DNA from: Burkholderia vietnamiensis LMG 10929
GTDB taxonomy: Bacteria; Pseudomonadota; Gammaproteobacteria; Burkholderiales; Burkholderiaceae
NCBI RefSeq assembly: GCF_000959445.1
Contig: NZ_CP009631.1
Location: forward strand, 372,001 to 436,000
DNA: 64,000 bases
Direction of reading: 5' to 3'
A program made the translations under genes and the position numbers. Under the pieces are notes generated by a model. The model ran no database searches. It was not told where the DNA came from and was given only the letters and a program-made list of their open reading frames with translations. Positions 1-9,957 of this stretch are shown piece after piece; position 1 is the stretch's first letter; each line of letters starts with the position of its first letter.

Positions 1-3000
1 AACCTGCGTCAGCGCGTCCAGGAGCTGACCGAAAAGCTCGAAGTGTTCGCACCGGTCTACGTGATGTTCACGAAGGCCGACCTGATCACCGGCTTCACCG
101 AATTCTTCAGCAGCAGCGACAAGCACGAATACGACCGCGTGTGGGGCGCCACCCTGCCCTACGAACCGGACGAGAAGCGCGACGTCGTCACGCTGTTCGA
201 CGAGCGCTTCGAGGAGCTGTACGAGGGGCTGAAGGAGATCAGCGTCGCGCAGCTGTCGCTGTCGCGCGGCAACCAGCTGTCGCCGGGCCAGCTCAGCTTC
301 CCGCTCGAATTCTCGACGATCAAGCCGGCGCTGCGCGCGTTCCTCGCGACGCTGTTCGAGAACAACCCGTTCCAGTACAAGCCGATCTTCCGCGGCTTCT
401 ACTTCACCAGCGCACTGCAGGAAGGCGAGACCAACAGCGCCGCCGCGCAGCGCATCGCTCAGCGCTTCGGCCTCGACGCGAGCGCGCTGCCGAAGCCGCA
501 CAGCGCATTTTCGAAGAACGGCTTCTTCCTGCGCGACCTGTTCTCGAAGGTGATCTTCGCGGACCGTCAGACCGTGCGCCAGTTCGCGAGCCCCACCAAG
601 ACGCGGCTGCGTTACGCGACCTTCTTCGGCTTCGTCGCGGCGCTCGCGCTCGCGCTCGGCGGCTGGACCTGGTCGACGATCGGCAACCAGCAGCTCGTCG
701 CCAACGTGCAGGCCGACCTCGACAACGTCACGCGCCTGCAGCAGGGCCGCAACGACCTGCAGTCGCGGCTGCAGGCGATGGACATTCTCGAAGACCGCAT
801 CGAGCAGCTCGAGCAGTTCCGCCGCGACAAGCCGATGTCGGTGTCGCTCGGCCTGTACCAGGGCGACCGCCTCGAGCAGCATCTGCTGACCGAGTACTAC
901 AACGGCGTGCGGCAGATCCTGCTCGCGCCGGTGTCGCAGAATCTCGCGTCGTTCATGAAGGACGTGAACGCGCACCCCGAGCAGCTCGTGCCGATGACGC
1001 GTCCGCCCGAATCGGGCGCGGTGCAGGGCGGCGCGATGCCGGTCTCGACCAATCCGCCGGGCGCCACGCCGCTCGCCGGCGCCGCGCAAGGCGCGTCGGC
1101 CACGCCGGCCGCCGCGCCGCAACAGCCGGCGGCGCCGCAGGGCGGCCTCTACAGCGACGCGTCGCCGACCAACGTGCAGGACGCGTACAACGCGCTGAAG
1201 ACCTACCTGATGCTCGCCGACAAGCGTCACGTCGAGCAGGCGCACCTGACCGACCAGCTTGCGCGCTTCTGGCGCGGCTGGCTGGAGACGAACCGGGGCA
1301 ACATGCCGCGCGACGAGATGATCAAGAGCGCCGAGCGGATGATCTCGTTCTATCTGTCGCGCGTGAACGACGACGACTGGCCGATGATCGACGCGAACCT
1401 CGCGCTGGTCGACCAGACGCGCGAGAACCTGCGCCGCGTCGTGCGCGGCATGCCGGCGCGTCAGCGCGTCTACGAGGAAATCAAGGCGCGCGCGTCGACC
1501 CGCTTCGCGCCGATGACCATCGCGCGCATCGTCGGCGACGGCAACCAGGGGTTGATCGCCGGCAGCTACGCGATTCCGGGCACGTTCACGCGCGAAGCGT
1601 GGTTCGACTACGTGCAGCCGGCGATCCGCGACGCGGCGACCAAGGAACTGCAGGCGAAGGACTGGGTGCTGAACACGTCGACGCAGGACGACCTGACGCT
1701 CGAGGGTAGCCCCGAGCAGATCCAGAAGACGCTGGTCGGCATGTACAAGACCGAATACGCGCAGCACTGGCAGAAGTTCATGCAGGGCATCGCGGTGCAG
1801 GGCTTCACGAGCTTCGGCCAGGCCGTCGACGGGATGAACCGCCTGGGCGACCCGCAGGATTCGCCGATCCGCAAGATCCTCGAGACCGCGTACGACCAGA
1901 CCTCGTGGGACAACCCGTCGCTCGCGAACGTGACGATCAAGAAGGCGCAGACGGGCGTCGTGAACTGGGTGAAGCAGTGGTTCACGCGCTCGCAGGCCGG
2001 CCAGATGGCCGCCGCGAACATCGACATCAACGGCAATCCGGCCGAGGTGCCGATGGGTCCGATCGGCCAGGAGTTCGTCGGGCTCGCGCGGATCGTCGCG
2101 ACGCACGACGGCACGTCGATGCTCAAGGGCTACATGGACACGCTGTCGAAGGTGCGCACGCGCTTCAACGTGATCAAGAACCAGGGCGACCCCGGCCCCG
2201 GCGCGCGTCAGCTGATGCAGCAGACGCTCGACGGCAACGGCTCGGAGCTGGCCGATTCGCTGAAGTTCGTCGACGAGCAGATGCTGACGGGCCTCACCGA
2301 TTCGCAACGCAAGTCGCTGCGTCCGCTGCTGGTGCGGCCGCTGATGCAGGCGTTCTCGGTCGTGATCCAGCCGGCCAGCGCGGAAGTGAACAAGGTCTGG
2401 AACGCGCAGGTGTACCAGCCGTTCCAGAGCTCGCTCGCGACCAAGTACCCGTTCGCGCCGAACGCGAAGGTCGAGGCCGGCGCCGGTGAAATCGCGCAGG
2501 TGTTCGGTCCGGACGGCGCGATCGCGAAGTTCGTCGGCACGACGCTCGGGCCGCTCGCGGTGCGCCGCGGCGACACCCTCGCCGCGCGCACGTGGGGCGA
2601 CATGGGCATCGGCCTCACGCCGGACTTCACGAACGGCTTCGCGCGCTGGGTCGCGCCGCTCGCGGGCGGTGCGGCAGGCGGCGCGGCCGCCGCGTCCGAA
2701 CCGCAGACCGTGTTCCAGATCCTGCCGCAGCCGAGCACCGGCACGACCGAATACACGATCGCGATCGACGGCCAGCAACTGCGTTACCGCAACACGCCGC
2801 CGCAGTGGACCAACTTCGTGTGGCCGAACCCGCAGGGTTCGCCCGGCGCGACGCTGTCCGCGACGACCTTCGACGGCCGCACCGTGCAGCTCGTCAACGA
2901 GCCTGGCCGCTACGGTCTCGAGAAGCTGATCAACTCGGCGCAGCGCAAGCGCCGCCCGGACGGCACGTTCGATCTGACGTGGGTTCAGGGCAGCGTGAAC

Positions 3001-3219
3001 GTGTCGGTGACGATGCGCATCATCAGCACGTCGCAGCCGACCGGCGGCGGCGGCGACCAACCTCAGCAGCAGAGCCTGCGCGGTCTGCAGCTGCCGTCGT
3101 CGATCGCCGACGCGAGCGCCGGCGCCGCACAGAACGCGACGCAGGCGGGCGCCGGCGCGCCGGCCGCGGCACCGGCCGTCGCGGCCGCCACCGCAACGAA
3201 TGCACAGGGGGCGCAATGA
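1..3219 (+). CDS. tssM: TssM (IcmF-type) inner-membrane T6SS protein, 5'-truncated by window edge
   Basis: The frame is open from base 1, so the true start lies upstream; about 1072 residues are visible, and TssM proteins usually have 1100-1300. TssM joins TssL and TssJ in the trans-envelope complex that docks the T6SS baseplate. The visible part begins in the cytoplasmic NTPase-like domain, with a G4-like FTKAD motif near base 70. A strong transmembrane segment follows (FFGFVAALALALGG, about bases 625-666), and the rest is the long periplasmic domain with Ala/Pro/Gly-rich linkers near 1010-1150 and at the C-terminus. The stop overlaps the start of the next gene by 4 bases (ATGA), so translation is probably coupled. 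Confidence 0.95.
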   Translation, partial: NLRQRVQELTEKLEVFAPVYVMFTKADLITGFTEFFSSSDKHEYDRVWGATLPYEPDEKRDVVTLFDERFEELYEGLKEISVAQLSLSRGNQLSPGQLSFPLEFSTIKPALRAFLATLFENNPFQYKPIFRGFYFTSALQEGETNSAAAQRIAQRFGLDASALPKPHSAFSKNGFFLRDLFSKVIFADRQTVRQFASPTKTRLRYATFFGFVAALALALGGWTWSTIGNQQLVANVQADLDNVTRLQQGRNDLQSRLQAMDILEDRIEQLEQFRRDKPMSVSLGLYQGDRLEQHLLTEYYNGVRQILLAPVSQNLASFMKDVNAHPEQLVPMTRPPESGAVQGGAMPVSTNPPGATPLAGAAQGASATPAAAPQQPAAPQGGLYSDASPTNVQDAYNALKTYLMLADKRHVEQAHLTDQLARFWRGWLETNRGNMPRDEMIKSAERMISFYLSRVNDDDWPMIDANLALVDQTRENLRRVVRGMPARQRVYEEIKARASTRFAPMTIARIVGDGNQGLIAGSYAIPGTFTREAWFDYVQPAIRDAATKELQAKDWVLNTSTQDDLTLEGSPEQIQKTLVGMYKTEYAQHWQKFMQGIAVQGFTSFGQAVDGMNRLGDPQDSPIRKILETAYDQTSWDNPSLANVTIKKAQTGVVNWVKQWFTRSQAGQMAAANIDINGNPAEVPMGPIGQEFVGLARIVATHDGTSMLKGYMDTLSKVRTRFNVIKNQGDPGPGARQLMQQTLDGNGSELADSLKFVDEQMLTGLTDSQRKSLRPLLVRPLMQAFSVVIQPASAEVNKVWNAQVYQPFQSSLATKYPFAPNAKVEAGAGEIAQVFGPDGAIAKFVGTTLGPLAVRRGDTLAARTWGDMGIGLTPDFTNGFARWVAPLAGGAAGGAAAASEPQTVFQILPQPSTGTTEYTIAIDGQQLRYRNTPPQWTNFVWPNPQGSPGATLSATTFDGRTVQLVNEPGRYGLEKLINSAQRKRRPDGTFDLTWVQGSVNVSVTMRIISTSQPTGGGGDQPQQQSLRGLQLPSSIADASAGAAQNATQAGAGAPAAAPAVAAATATNAQGAQ

Positions 3220-4205
3220 CGCAAACCGTTCAGGCGCAGATCGCCTACTTCGGCAAGATTCCGTCGCGCGGCGACTTCGTGAAGAGCCCGCACAACCCGC
3301 AGCTGCTGCAGACGCTCGATCGCTGGATCGCGCAGGCGCTGGAGCTGCTCGCGGAGGATCCGCGCTGGAAGATCGTCTACGAGGATGCGAAGCCGATGCA
3401 TTTCGCGTTCCTCGGCTCGCGCAGCAAGCTGGCGATCGCGGGGCACATGGTCGCGAGCCATGACGTGTCGATGCGCCGCTTCCCGTTCCTCGGCGCGACC
3501 GCGCTGGAGGTCGAGCGGCCGCTCGCGTTCCTCGCGCGCAGCCCGCTCGCGTTCGCGCGGCTGTGGTCGCGCGTCGCCGCGCAGATGCCGGCGCTGCTCG
3601 CGAAGGAGGAGCCGCCCGGCGCGCTGCAGGCGCTCGGCGACACGCAGGTGCCGATCGACGTCGGCGGCCCCGGCACGTCGCACGACGGCACCTTCAACGA
3701 CTTCGTCGAACACCAGTCGCTGTACGGGCTGCAGCAGATGCTGCTCGAGAGCGGCCATCCGGTGCGGCTGCGCGGCGCGATGCTCGCGCTCGGCTCGCTG
3801 CTGCGGCCGGTGATGCAAAGCGGCTCGTCGCACATCGAGCGCGGCCTGACGCTGCCGCTGCCGGTCGATCCGTTCTACCGAAGCCTCGTCGCCGCGTTCT
3901 GGCTCGAACTGATTGCACCGTTCGTCGCGCAGGCCGATTTCGAGCTCGCGATCTTCATCGGCACGATCGCCGAGCGCGAACGACTGATCGTCGGCTTCAA
4001 CGGTGCGTCGTCGAAGACGCTGCTGAGCGTCGTCGATCCGCAGACCTACGCCGCCCACAACATCGACATCGACGATCCCGAGTGGATCGACGCCCATGCG
4101 CAAAACGACCACCGGATCAGCAAGCTCGTCAGCTACCTCGACCAACCGCAACTGTCGCTGCGCGTCGCCATCGACGCGTTCCGCGAAGCGTTCATCGGAG
4201 GCTGA
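3216..4205 (+). CDS. tagF: TagF-type T6SS accessory protein
   Basis: The 329-residue protein starts with AQIAYFGKIPSRGDFVK, a form characteristic of the TagF N-terminal domain (DUF2094). Members of this family repress T6SS activity post-translationally, alone or fused to the PppA phosphatase; no phosphatase domain is visible here. The ATG overlaps the tssM stop in an ATGA junction, and tagN begins 4 bases after its stop, so the three genes form one transcription unit. Family assignment is confident. The regulatory role in this organism is inferred from other T6SS. Confidence 0.9.
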   Translation: MTQTVQAQIAYFGKIPSRGDFVKSPHNPQLLQTLDRWIAQALELLAEDPRWKIVYEDAKPMHFAFLGSRSKLAIAGHMVASHDVSMRRFPFLGATALEVERPLAFLARSPLAFARLWSRVAAQMPALLAKEEPPGALQALGDTQVPIDVGGPGTSHDGTFNDFVEHQSLYGLQQMLLESGHPVRLRGAMLALGSLLRPVMQSGSSHIERGLTLPLPVDPFYRSLVAAFWLELIAPFVAQADFELAIFIGTIAERERLIVGFNGASSKTLLSVVDPQTYAAHNIDIDDPEWIDAHAQNDHRISKLVSYLDQPQLSLRVAIDAFREAFIGG

Positions 4206-4209
4206 CGCG

Positions 4210-5169
4210 ATGCAACGCACGATTCACGCACGGCGCACGCGCCTGCTGCCGTTCTTCGCCGCGCTGGCTGCGGCCGGCCTCGTCGCCGGCAGCGCCTACG
4301 CGCAGAACACGGGCGGCGCGACCGTCACGCCGGTCGGCAACGGCACGGTCGCGACGACGGCGCTGCCGTCTACGCCGAATGCGAGCGACGCACCGGGGGC
4401 CGCGCCCGGCACGGCGTCGGGCACGGTCGTGCACGGCACGGCCGGCACGATCACGCCGCCGCCGGCGAACGCGACGCCCGGCCAGGTGGTGGCCGGCGGC
4501 AAGGTGCCCGACGAGGCGACCAAGGCCGCGGTACTGCAGAAGCTGCGCGACACGTACGGCGCGGCGAACGTGGTCGACCAGATCGAGGTGGGCGACGTCG
4601 CGACGCCGCCGAACTGGAGCACCAACGTGCAGAAGCTGCTCGGCGCGCAGCTCAAGCAGATCAGCAAGGGCCAGTTGAAGATCAACGGCACGCAGATCGA
4701 GGTGAAGGGCGAGGTGCACAACGAAGCGCAGCGCCAGCAGCTCGCGAGCGACATGGCGAATTCGCTGAACCCGACCTACACGATCAAGAACGGGCTGCGC
4801 GTGTCGGCGTCCGAACAGGGCGTGCTCGACCAGACGCTCGCGAACCGCACGATCGAGTTCGAGACCGGCAGCGCGACGCTGACGCCGCAAGGCAAGCAGA
4901 TTCTCGATCAGATGGCGGCGGCGCTGGCGAAGATGCAGAACCGCACGGTCGACATCATCGGGCACACCGACAACTCCGGGAACCGGACCTCGAACATCGC
5001 GCTGAGCCAGGCGCGCGCGGATGCGGTGAAGGGCTATCTGATCACGAAGGGCATCCAGCCTCAGCAGATGACGACGACGGGCGTCGGGCCGGATCAGCCG
5101 ATCGCGCCGAACGATACGGCGGACGGGCGGGCGAGGAATCGACGGATCGAGTTCCGGGTGGGGCAGTAG
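4210..5169 (+). CDS. tagN: OmpA-like peptidoglycan-binding T6SS accessory protein (TagN-like)
   Basis: The 319-residue protein has an N-terminal signal peptide ending near SAYAQ (about residue 30), a low-complexity Thr/Ala/Gly linker, a BON-like middle region (about 100-200) and a C-terminal OmpA/MotB domain. That domain carries IEFETGSATLTPQG, the peptidoglycan-contact stretch IIGHTDNSGN, and NRRIEFRV near the end. It probably anchors the secretion apparatus to the cell wall, the task done by TagL or TagP in other systems. It follows tagF by 4 bases and is the last gene of the tssM-tagF-tagN unit. The symbol follows Burkholderia usage; the domain call is firmer than the name. Confidence 0.85.
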   Translation: MQRTIHARRTRLLPFFAALAAAGLVAGSAYAQNTGGATVTPVGNGTVATTALPSTPNASDAPGAAPGTASGTVVHGTAGTITPPPANATPGQVVAGGKVPDEATKAAVLQKLRDTYGAANVVDQIEVGDVATPPNWSTNVQKLLGAQLKQISKGQLKINGTQIEVKGEVHNEAQRQQLASDMANSLNPTYTIKNGLRVSASEQGVLDQTLANRTIEFETGSATLTPQGKQILDQMAAALAKMQNRTVDIIGHTDNSGNRTSNIALSQARADAVKGYLITKGIQPQQMTTTGVGPDQPIAPNDTADGRARNRRIEFRVGQ

Positions 5170-5310
5170 ACGCGCGGGTGTGGGCATGGCGAGCCGACGG
5201 CAGGACGCCGGTGAACGCGGAACGTGGATCGCGCGGGCGCGATCGATGGGCCGCGTCCTGGTCAATGCACCGGTCCGCTGGTCGGTCGATCGTTCGATCC
5301 GGCCGTCTCC

Positions 5311-5886
5311 GTGAAAGACGCACTGCGCTGCCTGCGGTCGGCCGTTCTGCTGCTCGTTGGCGCGACGCTCGTGCTGATGGGTGCGGCGGACGCGATCGAT
5401 TCCGCCATCCTCGTTCGCGCCCGTGCGTGGCCTCGCGTGCCCGCCGTCGTTGAGCGATGCGAGTTGTCGCTCCGATATGGGAAATCCGCCGTGACCTGGG
5501 AGGCGCGCGCCGTGTTCCGGTATGGCGCGGAACATACGCGGCAGTACGACACGACGTGGCGGCCGGCCGGGTCACCGGTGTATTCGCGTTCGGAAGCGTC
5601 CAAGCTCAGCCGCGAACAGTTCGGCGCATTCACCCATACATATTGCAGCGCGGCCGCGACCGACGGGCTGCGCGTTTCGCCGATGTTTCCCGGCGTTGCT
5701 CGGCGTAACGATGCGGTTGTTGGCGGAGCATGGGTGCGTGAAACCGGATTCGCGCTGTTCGGTCTGGTTGGCGGGTTGATGCTGTGTGCGGTGAGCGTTT
5801 CGCTGTTGCCGTGGGGCGAGGATCGCAAAAAGCAGGCGGTGAAACACAAGGCGCGGCGAGCGCGGAGTCGCGTCAGCGGTTTATGA
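5311..5886 (+). CDS. Predicted membrane protein, DUF3592-like
   Basis: The 191-residue protein has a hydrophobic helix near the N-terminus (AVLLLVGATLVLMGAA) and one near the C-terminus (FALFGLVGGLMLCAVSVSLLPW), separated by about 110 extracytoplasmic residues. This layout and the central segment resemble the DUF3592 family. A GTG at 5311 is chosen because it directly precedes the first helix; an upstream in-frame start at 5224 would add 29 residues unlike a signal. It lies 140 bases after tagN and is convergent with tssA. Nothing ties it to the T6SS except position. Confidence 0.6.
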   Translation: MKDALRCLRSAVLLLVGATLVLMGAADAIDSAILVRARAWPRVPAVVERCELSLRYGKSAVTWEARAVFRYGAEHTRQYDTTWRPAGSPVYSRSEASKLSREQFGAFTHTYCSAAATDGLRVSPMFPGVARRNDAVVGGAWVRETGFALFGLVGGLMLCAVSVSLLPWGEDRKKQAVKHKARRARSRVSGL

Positions 5887-6085
5887 CGCAACGTGCGAGC
5901 TCGCCGATAGCGTATCGGCGAGTCCGTAAAACCGCATCGCGCTACTGCGTCGTCTGTACGTGTGGCCGAGGTTTTCAGTGTCTCGAGGAACGCAGGCCAC
6001 TCCGGCTCGCGTGGATTCGGTTCTGCTCCTGCCAGTACCGCATGTCGCTGCGGAACCTGAGGCTCTCAGCTCACACGGCCATCGC

Positions 6086-7207
6086 TCACGACTGCTCGTC
6101 GGGCCTCACGCCGAGCAGCTCGCGGATATGCGACAGCGATCCGTCGTCCTTCACGACGCTCTCGAGCCACTTGTGCAGCGGCATGTCGGCCCATTCCGCG
6201 GCCTTGTCCGCGAGATACGCGACCGGGCTGTGCGGCTCGGTCTGGCGGAAGTAACGCGCGACCGCGCGCAGCTGGTCGACGGCCTGCGCGCGGTTCTGGA
6301 TGCCGGCGATCATTTGCGCCACCGGCGCACGCGAAGCGGTCTGCGTCTGCACATGGGTCTCCTCGGTGTGGAACGCGTCGCCGAAGCTCGGTTCGACGCG
6401 CTCCGGCTGCGCTTGCTGCGCCGACGGCGCGTGCGGTGCGCTGCCCGTATATCCCTGCTCGCGCGCGAAACGCTCGACGAGCCGATACACGGTCTCGAAC
6501 GCATCGCGCGTCTGCCGAAAGCTCGGCGCCGAATCGCCCGCGCGTTCGACCAGCCGCTCCTCGAACGCGTCGAGCGCGAACTCGAACGCCTTCAGGTTCG
6601 CGAGCAGCGCCGTGTAGAACGCGATCGGCGTCACGCGCCGCGATGCATCGATCTGCTCGACCGACGGCTTGCCGCGCGCGATTTCCTCGGCGTGTTCGGG
6701 ATCGCGCTTCACGGCCTGCGCCACATGCTGCGCGACCTCCCAGTCGAGCGTGGTGAACGCGTTCGACGCGCCGTCGGTCACCGCGACGCCGCGCAGCAGC
6801 TCGGCCGTGCGCCCCGACAGCCACGCGACGTTGCCGAGCCGGTATTCGACGTCGTCGCCTTCGGGCAGCGGATGCACGGTGTCCCAGTAGTCGCGGCACA
6901 GGCCTTCCAGCAGCGCATAACCTTCGGTGAGGCCGGTGATGCCGTCCTCGAGCGCCAGCGCCTCGGTCAGCCACACGGCGAGCCGCAGGTCCTTGGTGCG
7001 CGTGCGCAGCAGCTCGCCGGCATGGTCGACGACGAAGCCCCAGTCGGCCTCCTTGATGTCGGTCACCCATTCGCCCTGGTCGAGCGTCGGATCGTCATGG
7101 CGCCGCGCATCCTGGATCGCGTCGAATTCGTTCGAGAACAGCAGGTCGTCGCCGCTGGGCGACGCATCGCTGATCGGCGTCAGCAGCTCGGGGAGATTGA
7201 TCGGCAT
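6086..7207 (-). CDS. tssA: TssA baseplate/cap protein
   Basis: The 373-residue protein starts MPINLPELLTPISDASPSGDD and matches the ImpA N-terminal domain that defines TssA; the pattern WLTEALALEDGITGLTEGY near residues 80-100 is typical. TssA links baseplate assembly to sheath polymerisation and caps the growing tail. It is the last gene of the long minus-strand run and lies 39 bases after tssH. The C-terminal part (about 280-373) should be the oligomerisation domain. Confidence 0.92.
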   Translation of the reverse strand: MPINLPELLTPISDASPSGDDLLFSNEFDAIQDARRHDDPTLDQGEWVTDIKEADWGFVVDHAGELLRTRTKDLRLAVWLTEALALEDGITGLTEGYALLEGLCRDYWDTVHPLPEGDDVEYRLGNVAWLSGRTAELLRGVAVTDGASNAFTTLDWEVAQHVAQAVKRDPEHAEEIARGKPSVEQIDASRRVTPIAFYTALLANLKAFEFALDAFEERLVERAGDSAPSFRQTRDAFETVYRLVERFAREQGYTGSAPHAPSAQQAQPERVEPSFGDAFHTEETHVQTQTASRAPVAQMIAGIQNRAQAVDQLRAVARYFRQTEPHSPVAYLADKAAEWADMPLHKWLESVVKDDGSLSHIRELLGVRPDEQS

Positions 7208-7246
7208 GGTGGGTTCAGTTCGTCATTGCAGAGAGCGCGGCCGCGC

Positions 7247-9919
7247 TCATTCGACGGTGTACGCGAATTCGCCCGCGTCGTCGGCGCGCACGGCGATGCG
7301 CGCGATGGCCGCACCGTCGGCGATCCGGCCGAGCACGTGGCCGGCGATCTCGGGCAGCAGCGTGCCGTTCAGGATATGGTCGACGTTGCGGGCGCCCGAA
7401 TCGACTTCGGTGCAGCGCGCGAGCACCGCATCGACGAGCGACTCGTCCCATTCGAACGCGGCCTTGTGGTTCGCTTCGATGCGGCGGCGAATGCGCTCGA
7501 GCTTCAGCTCGATGATCTCGGCCAGCACGTCGTCGGAAATCGGGTAGTACGGCACGACCTTCATCCGGCCGAGGAACGCCGGCTTGAAGGTCTTGTACAG
7601 CTGCGGACGCAGCGCCTCGGCGAGCGCGTCCGGGTCGGGCAGCTCGTCGGCCGTCTTGTTCAGGCACGCCTGCATCACCGCGGCCGACCCGACGTTCGAC
7701 GTCAGGATGATCAGCGTGTTGCGGAAGTCGATCTCGCGCCCTTCGGCGTCGTCCATCGTGCCCTTGTCGAACACCTGGAAGAACATCTCGAGCACGTCCG
7801 GGTGCGCCTTCTCGACTTCGTCGAGCAGCACGACGGAGTACGGATTGCGGCGCACGGCCTCGGTCAGCACGCCACCCTCGCCGTAGCCGACGTAGCCCGG
7901 CGGCGAGCCCTTCAGGCCCGACACGCTGTGCGCCTCCTGATACTCGCTCATGTTGATCGTGACCATCTTGCGCTCGCCGCCGTACAGGATGTCGGCCAGC
8001 GCGAGCGCCGTCTCGGTCTTGCCCACGCCCGACGGCCCGACGAACATGAACACGCCGCGCGGCTTGTTCGGATCCTCGAGGTTCGCGCTCGCGGTGCGCA
8101 CGCGCTGCGCGATCGCGTCGAGCGCGTGATCCTGGCCGATCACGCGCGCACCGAGCAGCGGCTGCAGGTTCAGCACGGTGTCGATCTCGTCCTTCACCAT
8201 CCGGCCGAGCGGAATGCCCGTCCATGCGGCGACGATCTCGGCCACGACGTGTCCGTCGACCTGCAGCGGCACCATCGGCTCGCCGCCCTGCAGTGCATGC
8301 AGCGCCGCGACGCGCTCGGCGAGCTTCTCGCGCGTGGCCGGCACGTCGACCGGCTCGCCGTCTTCCGATGCGTGGCGCGCGCGGTCGAGCGTCTCGCGCA
8401 GCTCGGTGATCTCGGCGACGATCGCGCGCTCCGCTTCATAGCGCGCTTCGTCGTCGCTCAATTGCGCGAGCGCCGTGTCGCGCGCGCCGCGCAGCTCGCC
8501 GAGCCGCTCGTCGTGCGACGCGCCGCCGGCCGCTTCGCGCTCGAGCGACGCGATCTCCGCGTCGATGCGCTCGATGCGCTTCTTCGTGTCGTCGATCGCC
8601 GCCGGCGTCGCGCTGTGCGCGAGCGCGACCTTCGCGCATGCGGTGTCGAGCACGCTGATCGCCTTGTCCGGCAGCTGGCGGCCGCTGATATAGCGATGCG
8701 ACAGGCGCACGGCCTCGGTGATCGCATCGTCGAGAATCCGCACGTTGAAGTGCTTCTCCATCAGCCCCGACATCCCGCGCAGCATCGCGGCCGCGAGCGG
8801 CTCGCTCGGCTCCTCGACCTTCACGACCTGGAAGCGCCGCGCGAGCGCCGCATCCTTCTCGAAGTACTTCTTGTATTCGCTCCACGTCGTCGCGGCGATC
8901 GTGCGCAGCTCGCCGCGTGCGAGCGCCGGCTTCAGCAGGTTGGCCGCATCGTTCTGGCCGGCCTGGCCGCCCGCGCCGATGATCGTGTGCGCCTCGTCGA
9001 TGAACAGGATGATCGGGTGCGCGCTCTTCTTCACCTCGTCGATCACGCTCTTCAGGCGGTTCTCGAACTCGCCCTTCACGCTCGCGCCGGCCTGCAGCAG
9101 CCCCATGTCGAGCACGTGCAGCGCGACGCCGCGCAGCGGCGGCGGCACGTCGTCCGCGGCGATCCGCAGCGCGAGCCCCTCGACGACCGCCGTTTTGCCG
9201 ACGCCGGCCTCGCCGGTCATGATCGGGTTGTTCTGGCGGCGGCGCATCAGGATGTCGATCGCCTGGCGGATCTCGGCTTCGCGGCCGATCACCGGGTCGA
9301 TCTTGCCGTCGCGTGCGCGCTGCGTGAGGTTCGTCGTGTACGTGTCGAGCGCGGGCGTCTTCGACGGGCCGGCCGCCGACGCGCCCGGCGCCACGCCGGA
9401 CACCGCATCGCCGCCGTCGTCGCCATCGGGCTGGCGCGGCTCGGCTTCGCTCGAGCCGGCCATGATCTCGTCGAACTTGTGCTTCAGGTCGGTCACGTTC
9501 ATTTCCGCGAACTGCGCGGACATCCGCTGCGCGAACTGCGCGAGATCGGGCGCGGTCAGCAGCGCGAGCAGCAGATGGCCCGAGCGGATCCGGCCGAGCT
9601 GCGAATCGAGCGACGCGATCAGCCACGCCTGCTCGAACAGCGCGATCAGATGCACGGAGAACACCGGCGTGCGCGTGTTGCCCGTCTTCAGCCGCGTGAG
9701 TTCGCGCTCGAGATCGGCACGCAGCGCATGCGGATCGACGCGGCTCGCGCGCAACGCGAGCGGCAGATCGCCCGTCGCCTCGTCGAGCAGCGCGATGAAC
9801 AGGTGCTCCAGATCGACCTCGTAATGGCCGCGCGCCAGGCACGCGCTCGCCGCGCGTTCGGCCGCGTGCCGGCACAGCGGGTTCAGTTTCGTGATCAGGG
9901 TCTTCAGGGGCGTGCTCAT
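7247..9919 (-). CDS. tssH: TssH (ClpV) AAA+ ATPase
   Basis: The 890-residue Clp/Hsp100 ATPase disassembles the contracted TssBC sheath so that subunits are recycled. In order it shows an N-terminal Clp-repeat domain (1-160), first AAA+ module with Walker A GEAGVGKT (about 235) and Walker B ILFIDEAH, a short coiled-coil middle domain, and second AAA+ module with Walker A GPSGVGKT (about 625) and Walker B VLLDEVEKAH. The start at 9919 (MSTPLKTL) is preferred: the frame stays open upstream, but that stretch only shadows tssG. It sits between tssG and tssA in the minus-strand operon. Confidence 0.96.
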   Translation of the reverse strand: MSTPLKTLITKLNPLCRHAAERAASACLARGHYEVDLEHLFIALLDEATGDLPLALRASRVDPHALRADLERELTRLKTGNTRTPVFSVHLIALFEQAWLIASLDSQLGRIRSGHLLLALLTAPDLAQFAQRMSAQFAEMNVTDLKHKFDEIMAGSSEAEPRQPDGDDGGDAVSGVAPGASAAGPSKTPALDTYTTNLTQRARDGKIDPVIGREAEIRQAIDILMRRRQNNPIMTGEAGVGKTAVVEGLALRIAADDVPPPLRGVALHVLDMGLLQAGASVKGEFENRLKSVIDEVKKSAHPIILFIDEAHTIIGAGGQAGQNDAANLLKPALARGELRTIAATTWSEYKKYFEKDAALARRFQVVKVEEPSEPLAAAMLRGMSGLMEKHFNVRILDDAITEAVRLSHRYISGRQLPDKAISVLDTACAKVALAHSATPAAIDDTKKRIERIDAEIASLEREAAGGASHDERLGELRGARDTALAQLSDDEARYEAERAIVAEITELRETLDRARHASEDGEPVDVPATREKLAERVAALHALQGGEPMVPLQVDGHVVAEIVAAWTGIPLGRMVKDEIDTVLNLQPLLGARVIGQDHALDAIAQRVRTASANLEDPNKPRGVFMFVGPSGVGKTETALALADILYGGERKMVTINMSEYQEAHSVSGLKGSPPGYVGYGEGGVLTEAVRRNPYSVVLLDEVEKAHPDVLEMFFQVFDKGTMDDAEGREIDFRNTLIILTSNVGSAAVMQACLNKTADELPDPDALAEALRPQLYKTFKPAFLGRMKVVPYYPISDDVLAEIIELKLERIRRRIEANHKAAFEWDESLVDAVLARCTEVDSGARNVDHILNGTLLPEIAGHVLGRIADGAAIARIAVRADDAGEFAYTVE

Positions 9920-9957
9920 GGCGTCGATCTCAGGTTCGATTGCTTGTTTGTTGTCAG